Shown: one piece after another, positions 15,758 to 20,983 of the stretch | Numbering within the stretch: position 1 is the stretch's first letter | Layout of the letters: every line of letters starts with the position of its first letter | The notes under the pieces: model-generated | Database searches by the model: none | Seen by the model: the letters and a program-made list of their open reading frames with translations, nothing else | What the model was told of the DNA's origin: nothing | Origin: CAYWRO01 sp964460345 | Lineage (GTDB): Bacteria > Planctomycetota > Phycisphaerae > Phycisphaerales > UBA1924 | DNA length: 20,983 nt | Assembly (NCBI GenBank): GCA_964460345.1 | Contig: CAYWRO010000058.1 | Coordinates: forward strand, 1 to 20,983 | Reading direction: 5' to 3' | Made by a program: the position numbers and the translations under genes

Positions 15758-16584
15758 CGTGATGCCTCCGCCTGCTCCGCCCGGCGTGCCCGGTACAGCC
15801 GGTCAACCTCCGCAAGCTGCTGCGGCGTGTTGATCGACAGCACATCCTCCGGAGGCACCGCGGCGATGACCTCCACCCCGCGACCTTCCCGCAGCAGCAG
15901 CCCGGGAACGTCCGTCACGTAGTACTCGCCGCTCTCCGCGTTCGGCTCCACGCGCTCAAGCGCCGCAAACAGCGCATCCGCCTGGAAGCAGTAGTACGAC
16001 GGATTCACCTCGCGGATCGCCAACTGCTCCGCCGTCGCGCTGGAGTGCTCCACGATCGCCTCAAACCGCCCCGCCTCGTCACGGACGATCCGTCCATACC
16101 CCGTCGGATCCTCGATCACACTCGTCGCCAGCGTCGCCGCCGCCCCCGCCGACCGGTGCCGATCCAGCAGCGCCCGAAGGGTCTCGGCCCGGATCAGCGG
16201 CCCGTCGCCGGCCAGCACGAACACGTCCGTTCCCCGGCCCGCCCCCAGCCGCTCGGCAAGCGCCTCCCTGGCGCACATCACGGCGTGCCCCGTCCCGAGC
16301 TGCCGGTCCTGCACGGCAAAGACGATGTCATCCCCGCCGCCCTGCTCCGCCACCGCCTGCCGAACCAGATCCTGCCCGTGCCCCACCACGAGCACGATCG
16401 GGCTGCACCCCACCTCACGGCAGGCATCGATCACGGCTTGCAGCATCGGCCGCCCGCCCACCGGGTGCAGCACCTTCGGCAGGTCTGAGCCCATCCGCTT
16501 GCCCTTGCCGGCCGCGAGAATGATCGCCGCGGGCGCACTCGCACCGGGTCGGCTCGCTTCAGATTGACTGGGTGCGGCGCTCAT
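15754..16584 (-). CDS. GlmU-type UDP-GlcNAc pyrophosphorylase, single-domain form
   Basis: The 276-residue protein is the nucleotidyltransferase half of GlmU, which makes UDP-N-acetylglucosamine from GlcNAc-1-phosphate and UTP for peptidoglycan and other glycans. Motifs: LAAGKGKRMGSDLPKVLH (23-40), the nucleotide-binding signature; QLGTGHAV (95-102); LAGDGPLI (~124-131); then DPTGYGRIVRD, IVEHSSAT, EVNPSYYCFQ and YYVTDV. After ~265 residues it ends without the left-handed beta-helix acetyltransferase domain that makes full GlmU about 455 residues. The acetyl-transfer step must then come from another protein, or this enzyme acts on a different sugar phosphate. It lies 36 bases after tRNA-Gln and overlaps prs by four bases. 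Confidence 0.85.
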   Translation of the reverse strand: MSAAPSQSEASRPGASAPAAIILAAGKGKRMGSDLPKVLHPVGGRPMLQAVIDACREVGCSPIVLVVGHGQDLVRQAVAEQGGGDDIVFAVQDRQLGTGHAVMCAREALAERLGAGRGTDVFVLAGDGPLIRAETLRALLDRHRSAGAAATLATSVIEDPTGYGRIVRDEAGRFEAIVEHSSATAEQLAIREVNPSYYCFQADALFAALERVEPNAESGEYYVTDVPGLLLREGRGVEVIAAVPPEDVLSINTPQQLAEVDRLYRARRAEQAEASR

Positions 16585-16620
16585 GCTCAGAGCGCCTCAG
16601 CAACTTCCCGCACACAGCAA

Positions 16621-16692
16621 CTGGCCCACCAGGACTCGAACCTGGACCGACAGAACCAAAATCTGCTGTGCTGCCAATTACACCATGGGCCA
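16621..16692 (-). tRNA. tRNA-Gln (anticodon TTG)
   Basis: The minus strand folds as a 72-base tRNA: acceptor TGGCCCA pairs with TGGGCCA, discriminator G (usual for Gln), T arm CCAGG-TTCGAGT-CCTGG, and anticodon stem GCAGA/TCTGT around TTTTGGT, giving anticodon TTG. CCA is not encoded. It lies 36 bases upstream of the uridylyltransferase gene on the same strand and may be co-transcribed with the cluster. Confidence 0.96.
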
Positions 16693-17092
16693 AAGGTCGG
16701 GTGCCATCGTTCGCCGCCGTGCCCCAGGTGGGCCCCACCGCTCGACGCCGTACTCCGCGGCGCAGCAGTGCTGCGGCAAACCGTGACGTGTTCGGGAAAG
16801 CTGAGGCGACCTCCTTATTCAGCCGGCTCCCGCTGGAGCCGGATACCAACACGGACCATGTCGCGGTCCGTCTGGCTCAACCAGCCCGCAGGCGGTTGAC
16901 GGAGGCCGCGGCAACAAAGTGCCCGCTTGACCCAGTAGGGGAGCGGGACGGGAGCGAGACCATCCATCAGCCGCGATGGGAAGGCCCATGCCGCGCCGGC
17001 CACCCCAAAGCGGGGATGATCCGTCACGGACGGCTCCAGGTCAGCAAGTGTAGCCCCCTCCCCGCCCCATCGCTCCCGGGCGGGGCAGGCCC
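16693..17092. other. 400-base gene-free region with hairpins
   Basis: No convincing gene is present in either strand. It must hold the promoter of the tRNA-Gln cluster (minus strand). Hairpins seen: CCGGCTCC/GGAGCCGG with a 4-base loop (16823-16842), CGGACC/GGTCCG with a 7-base loop (16852-16870), and CCCGCCC/GGGCGGG (17061-17067 with 17078-17084). The last lies nine bases after the pseudopilin stop and may end that transcript, though it lacks a U-run. A structured RNA is possible but unproven. Confidence 0.4.
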
Positions 17093-17950
17093 TTAGTCGA
17101 TCGTCTGGACCAGGCTCGACCGGTCCGACTTGATCACGTTGATGCTCTGCGCCGATGTATTCGCCTCCGAGAAGAACGTCTCGTGCACGTTCCCCTTCAG
17201 GAACTCGGCGTGACCATCCGTAAAGACGAAGTTCGCCCCTTCCCGCCCGTGGTTGTCCACTTCTGAGTAGTACCCCTTCTCCGTATTCGCCGCGGCGGAG
17301 TTGTCCGTCCCCCCGCCCGCCCCGTACCACGCGTTGGTTCCGATGTCCGGACCGTTGGTCTCGTCCCCCCAGATCGGCGCGGGCTGCACGATCACCGGCT
17401 CATCAGACTTGAGCCCCGCGATGTACAGATACGAGATGTTGTAAGCGATCACGTCCTCGGTCGTCGCCGGCTTCACCGGCTGAATCGAGATCGCCGAGTT
17501 GTAGTTATCCGACCCTGCCGGGTAGAACCGGTCTTCCTTGTCCGACTGGCACACCAGGCTCTCATAACTTTCCAGATACGGCGACATCAGCGGAACCGTG
17601 TTGCGGTCTCGGTAAAACCCGCGGTTGTAGCCGGTCCGCACCTCGTCCCCGACCTGGTCCAGGCTGAACAGACCCGCCACGCCCCCATAGGCCTGCTGAT
17701 CGTCCAGCACCGTCCGGTCCGCCCCCGGCGCCCGCGGCATCACCGGATACCAGCTCTTCCACTCCTCCGCGTAATACGTCATCGTCAGGCCGATCTGGCG
17801 CGTGTTGTTCAGGCACGCCGTCCGCTTGGCCGTCTCTCGCGCCGCCGCCAGCGCCGGCAGCAGGATGCTCACCAGCAGCGCGATGATCGCGATGACGACA
17901 AGAAGCTCGATGAGCGTGAAGCCCGAACGCCGCGGAGCAACCGATGGCAT
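17093..17950 (-). CDS. Type II secretion/type IV-like pseudopilin, planctomycete prepilin family
   Basis: A 285-residue prepilin-like protein. The leader MPSVAPRRSG is followed by FTLIELLVVIAIIALLVSIL, the type III signal sequence: prepilin peptidase should cut after G10, leaving methylatable F11 with E15 at position 5. The helix continues through LPALAAARETAKRTACLNNTRQIGL, typical of the large planctomycete family with this architecture. Near the C-terminus H234 and D245-G246 (in HGREGANFVFTDGHAEF) form a slightly stretched version of the family's H-x9-DG motif, here x10. GGAGG lies six bases before the ATG at 17950, deciding this start over upstream in-frame codons. It is divergent from the dockerin-type protein gene. 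Such proteins are abundant in planctomycetes, and their individual roles are mostly unknown. Confidence 0.92.
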   Translation of the reverse strand: MPSVAPRRSGFTLIELLVVIAIIALLVSILLPALAAARETAKRTACLNNTRQIGLTMTYYAEEWKSWYPVMPRAPGADRTVLDDQQAYGGVAGLFSLDQVGDEVRTGYNRGFYRDRNTVPLMSPYLESYESLVCQSDKEDRFYPAGSDNYNSAISIQPVKPATTEDVIAYNISYLYIAGLKSDEPVIVQPAPIWGDETNGPDIGTNAWYGAGGGTDNSAAANTEKGYYSEVDNHGREGANFVFTDGHAEFLKGNVHETFFSEANTSAQSINVIKSDRSSLVQTID

Positions 17951-18274
17951 GTGAGACCTCCAATCCCGGCCTGCCGAATGCGTCGGCCGGGGTGTGCCCT
18001 CAGATCCGGGCCGAACCAACGTCATTGTATCACCGGGCGGACGCTCTACCCGGGATCTTTCAGGCGATCCCACTGGGGTAAACCCCCGGCCTGAGCGCCC
18101 CTTGCGTCCCGTCCCCTGTGGCTGGCGGTCGCCTCGCGGCTGGCTAAATCACGGTCGCAAGTTCCCGATTTGGAGTTATGCTGTACCGCTGGCGACCGGC
18201 TCATGCCGGGCCCGCCCTGCGGACGGCCTGCCCGTCGCCGCAGTACCGCAACTTAAACGACTGAGGAGGCATGT
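17951..18274. promoter_or_regulatory. Divergent intergenic region, pseudopilin and dockerin-type protein
   Basis: The 324 bases contain no recognised gene or RNA. Strong ribosome-binding sites mark both ends: GGAGG for the pseudopilin and AGGAGG (18264-18269) for the ATG at 18275. Promoters for both genes must lie here, but no -35/-10 pair is convincing; TATGCT near 18177 is the best AT-richer candidate for the plus strand. Confidence 0.4.
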
Positions 18275-20371
18275 ATGAGGAAGGTAGCACTTGTTGGCGC
18301 GGCGGCGTGGTTGCTCGCCGCCGCGGGGCAACTCCACGCCCAGCCCGTCGTCGACGGCGCGCTGGCCGGGGATGAATCGTTCTACGGCGCCGTCCTGTGG
18401 ACGCAGAATCAGCCCACCAGCGCCGGCGACAACGCTCCCGGCAGCATGACCACCTGCCCCGGCGCCGTCGGCTTCAAGCTGGACGCCGGCATGGGCGCGG
18501 ACTTCCTCCTGTCATTCGGCGGGGATGGCAACGGGTTCTTTCCAAACTTCTTGAGCATGCCGACCCTGGGCGGCGGCCAGGGCGAGTTCCTCGGCACGGG
18601 CACCTACGGCGCGACGCCTTTCATCTCCGAGAACGCTGTCTTCCCTGGCATCCAGATCGCCATCGACAACTCAAACGTCGGGGGCGTCACCGACGCGGAT
18701 GTCACCGAGGCCGGCAGCGCCACCACCGGCATGGAGATCGTGATCCCCCTCGACCTGATCGGTAACCCCGCCCCTGGTTCGGTGAAGATCACCGCCTTCG
18801 TCAACTCCGGCGACCACGGCTACTCCTCCAACCAGTACCTCCCGGGCCTGCCGCCCGGCACGGGCAACCTGGAGACCACGCGCAACGTCGACCTCTCAGC
18901 GCAGGCCGGAGACCAGTTCGCGACGGTGGCCGGCTCCCCGACCGGCGCGATCGTGACCGACGGCGTGCTCGACGCCGGATACGGCGCTGAGCTGGCCCTC
19001 CAGACCAACGGCACCCAGTTCGGCGACAACGCCAACCCCGACGTCGCACTGGCCTCCGGCTCCGAGCTCAACGGTCTTTACGCCGTCATGGATGCCGGCA
19101 ACCTCTACATCATGCTGACCGGCAATCTCGAGACGAACCACAACAAGCTCGAGCTCTTCATCGACAGCATCCCCGGCGAAGGCCAGCAGGAGTTCCGCGC
19201 CGACAACGCCTCGATCGACTTCGACACCGTCAACAACAACATGGGCGCTTCCTCCGGGGCGTCCTTCACCGCGCCTCACGTCGACTTCGCCAACGGCAGC
19301 GAGATCAACGGCGTCTACGCCCATGTCGATGAAGCCAACGGCTTCCTCCACCTGCTCGTCACCGGCAACATCCAGTCCTCCTGCGTCAGTTCGTCCGACA
19401 TGGATGCGTCAAACGCCGTCCCGAAAATGCACCTGTTCATCGACGCTGACGAGAACGACGGGCAGAACACGCTTCTGCTGAACAACCCGAATGTCTCGTT
19501 CGACAACTTCGTCCTCTCGATGGCCGGCCTTACGTTCGACGCTGGTTTCGCGCCGGATTACTGGCTCGCCGTCCACACCGAGTTCGTTCCCACGGTCGTC
19601 CGCGCGATGGATGCGCTCGTGCTCCGTTCAGGCGGCAAGATCTTCCAGGACTATGGCACCTACGACAAGGCCGTTGAGCGCCCGATCTCCTTCGACGGGC
19701 CGGACTTCGACATCTACGACTCCTTCGCCGCCGATCCGCTCATCGCCCGCTACCCGCCCCGCGGCATCGTCGAGGCCCTCTTCGCCTGGGAAGCTGCCGA
19801 CCCGATCCGCGATCTCGACTTCGACGTCGTCGACAAGGCGATGCTTGAAAACGACAACGGCACGAACCACCTCGAGCCCATCGTCGGTCGCGTCGTCTTT
19901 GACCTGGACAACTCCAACACCGCCGGCGTCACCGATGTGAGCGCCGCCGGCGCAGCCTCCGCCACGACCGGCTGGGAGGTCAAACTCAGCCTCGATGAGA
20001 TCGGCTGGGACGGCGTCAGCCCGATCAAGGTCTCCGGCTTCATCACGAACCCGAACTTCTCACAGATCTTCAACCAGGTCATCGGCGGCCTGCCCGGTCC
20101 CGCCGACGTCGGCACGACCGCGATGACCGACTTCAACCAGTTCGCCGGTGAGCAGTTCATCACCGTCTACACCCCCGGCGCGCAGTGCGCCTGCGAAACC
20201 GACGGCAACAGCGCTCAGGTCGACGTCTTCGACCTCCTGGCGTACCTCGACAACTGGTTCGCAAGCAACGCTGCCGCCGACATCGACGGCACGCCCGGCG
20301 TCGACGTCTTCGACCTGCTCGCCTTCCTGGATTGCTGGTTCCCCGCCAGCGCAGGCAACCCCTGCCCGTAA
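18275..20371 (+). CDS. Secreted protein with internal duplication and GC-type dockerin-like C-terminus
   Basis: The 698-residue protein has no known activity. AGGAGG lies five bases before ATG 18275; an ATG at 18271 is too close to it. Residues 1-22 are a signal peptide, likely cut after LHA. VVDGALAGDESFYG, and VTDGVLDAGYGAEL at ~225, recall the start of CBM9/DOMON-like sugar-binding domains. Two similar ~90-residue segments (~128-219 and ~540-631) share DNSN-x-GVTD, ASATTG-x-E, L-x-x-IG and GLPG-like blocks, ending in AG(D/E)QF. A second pair (~255-300, ~347-395) shares SE(L/I)NG(L/V)YA and LTGN/VTGN, the later copy with an acidic loop DADENDGQN. Residues ~645-698 hold two copies of VDVFDLLA(Y/F)LD-x-WF with a Cys at each end and a final GNPCP, the GC-type dockerin pattern of Phycisphaerae. 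Surface attachment through this tail is inferred. Confidence 0.85.
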   Translation: MRKVALVGAAAWLLAAAGQLHAQPVVDGALAGDESFYGAVLWTQNQPTSAGDNAPGSMTTCPGAVGFKLDAGMGADFLLSFGGDGNGFFPNFLSMPTLGGGQGEFLGTGTYGATPFISENAVFPGIQIAIDNSNVGGVTDADVTEAGSATTGMEIVIPLDLIGNPAPGSVKITAFVNSGDHGYSSNQYLPGLPPGTGNLETTRNVDLSAQAGDQFATVAGSPTGAIVTDGVLDAGYGAELALQTNGTQFGDNANPDVALASGSELNGLYAVMDAGNLYIMLTGNLETNHNKLELFIDSIPGEGQQEFRADNASIDFDTVNNNMGASSGASFTAPHVDFANGSEINGVYAHVDEANGFLHLLVTGNIQSSCVSSSDMDASNAVPKMHLFIDADENDGQNTLLLNNPNVSFDNFVLSMAGLTFDAGFAPDYWLAVHTEFVPTVVRAMDALVLRSGGKIFQDYGTYDKAVERPISFDGPDFDIYDSFAADPLIARYPPRGIVEALFAWEAADPIRDLDFDVVDKAMLENDNGTNHLEPIVGRVVFDLDNSNTAGVTDVSAAGAASATTGWEVKLSLDEIGWDGVSPIKVSGFITNPNFSQIFNQVIGGLPGPADVGTTAMTDFNQFAGEQFITVYTPGAQCACETDGNSAQVDVFDLLAYLDNWFASNAAADIDGTPGVDVFDLLAFLDCWFPASAGNPCP

Positions 20372-20401
20372 GGCAAACCCTCCAGTTCACCACAACGACA
20401 A

Positions 20402-20436
20402 GGGCCCGCATCCATTGAAGGATGCGGGCCTTTCTC
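20402..20436 (+). terminator. Rho-independent terminator after the dockerin-type protein
   Basis: GGCCCGCATCC (20403-20413) pairs perfectly with GGATGCGGGCC (20420-20430) around a six-base loop and is followed by TTTCTC. It lies about 30 bases after the stop codon and separates this gene from the RidA-family gene. Confidence 0.88.
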
Positions 20437-20513
20437 ATGCGCGATAGCATCGCACGAGCCCGCGGCCGCACGAAGCCGTCCTTCCGCAAGCCACAACAGC
20501 CAGAGGTCAGCCC

Positions 20514-20960
20514 ATGCCAGACCCCATCAACTCCCAACGCGCTCCAGAGCCCGTCGGCGCGTACCCCCACGCACGACGCGCGGGAAATCTCCTCTTCCTC
20601 AGTGGCATCGGCCCGCGCCGCCGCGGCAGCAAGGAGATCCCCGGCGTCATGCTCAATGCCGCCGGCGTCATGATCGACTACGACGTCGAGGCCCAGTGCC
20701 GCTCCTGCTTTGACAACGTCCGCGCCGTGCTCGAAGAAGCCGGCGCTTCAATGGCCGATGTCGTCGACGTCCTCGTCTTCCTCACCGACATGACGCGCGA
20801 CTTTGACGTCTACAACCGCGTGTACGCCGAGTACTTCGCCGGCCCCAACGGCCCCAATCCCACGCGGACCACGATCGAGGTGAAATCTCTTCCCCAGGGC
20901 GGCAACGCCCCGATCGCGGTCGAGGTCAAGATCGTCGCCGCGCTCACAAACGAGCGCTGA
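20514..20960 (+). CDS. RidA/YjgF-family deaminase, 2-aminomuconate-deaminase-like
   Basis: RidA-family proteins are trimeric enamine/imine deaminases that hydrolyse reactive 2-aminoacrylate and related products of PLP enzymes. The 148-residue protein has the fold's marks: VGAYPHARRAGNLLFLSGIGP, QCRSCFDNVRAVLEEAGASMADVV, LTDM, and the active-site Arg R118 in NPTRTTIEVKSLP. The segment RRRGSKEIPGV in place of the usual short loop, together with the length, resembles the 2-aminomuconate deaminase branch, but no tryptophan or aminophenol degradation genes are nearby, so the substrate stays open. AGAGG lies seven bases before the ATG. It is preceded by a terminator, so it probably has its own promoter, and the window ends 23 bases after its stop. 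Confidence 0.92.
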   Translation: MPDPINSQRAPEPVGAYPHARRAGNLLFLSGIGPRRRGSKEIPGVMLNAAGVMIDYDVEAQCRSCFDNVRAVLEEAGASMADVVDVLVFLTDMTRDFDVYNRVYAEYFAGPNGPNPTRTTIEVKSLPQGGNAPIAVEVKIVAALTNER

Positions 20961-20983
20961 TCGACCCCGCCCCCCCCGACCCC

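Noticed and set aside
14763..15845. 360-codon minus-strand frame over prs
   Set aside because: It lies in another frame of prs, which has all PRPP synthetase motifs; the alternative is Arg/Gly-rich with no domain.
16564..16899. Open frame on the plus strand with an HQDSNLDRQNQ-like peptide
   Set aside because: It is the antisense translation of tRNA-Gln and has no gene-like features beyond it.
18150..18185. Possible promoter TCGCAA-16-TATGCT before the dockerin-type gene
   Set aside because: The -35 half matches only three of six consensus bases, too weak to annotate.
20401..20440. Inverted repeat considered as a mobile-element end
   Set aside because: A short loop and T-run directly after a stop codon make it an ordinary terminator; no transposase or target duplication is seen.

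Overview
The window is about 21 kb of high-GC bacterial DNA and looks like chromosome from a planctomycete, probably of the Phycisphaerae. Four things suggest this: a secreted protein that opens with an LEPR-XLL-like motif (LEQLEARKLLS), a DUF1800 protein, a pseudopilin of the planctomycete H-x-DG type, and a secreted protein ending in a 'GC-type' dockerin-like tail. The assignment comes from recognising protein families, not from a search.

Layout. 1-633 (+): the 3' end of sucD, then a small two-helix membrane protein. 679-3120 (-): an apparent two-gene operon of a HAL2/CysQ-like bisphosphate nucleotidase followed by the NhaA Na+/H+ antiporter. 3151-3188: a strong terminator separating that operon from the gene upstream. 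3216-6023 (-): a 935-residue secreted protein with a degenerate cyclophilin-like domain, beta-sandwich-like modules and a beta-helix-like region carrying five HxHQ motifs. 6306-7976 (+): a polysaccharide flippase. 8044-8127 (-): tRNA-Leu(GAG). 8290-12144 (+): a 1284-residue DUF1800 protein with two carbohydrate-binding-like modules. 12185-16692 (-): a housekeeping cluster transcribed as tRNA-Gln(UUG), a single-domain GlmU-type uridylyltransferase, prs, rplY, pth, rpsF, ssb, ending in a clear terminator. 16693-17092: 400 bases without a gene, with several hairpins. 17093-17950 (-): pseudopilin. 18275-20371 (+): GC-dockerin secreted protein with its own terminator. 20514-20960 (+): RidA-family deaminase.

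How the genes fit together. The tRNA-Gln/glmU/prs/rplY/pth/rpsF/ssb block joins nucleotide-sugar and PRPP supply to translation and replication functions, in an order familiar from many bacteria. The nucleotidase and NhaA are functionally linked, because HAL2-type phosphatases are inhibited by Na+ and Li+, the ions that NhaA exports. The three large secreted proteins, the flippase and the pseudopilin all belong to the cell envelope or exterior, but nothing here shows that they form one pathway.

No CRISPR array, insertion sequence, prophage or toxin-antitoxin pair was seen. The least ordinary item is the HxHQ beta-helix protein at 3216-6023.
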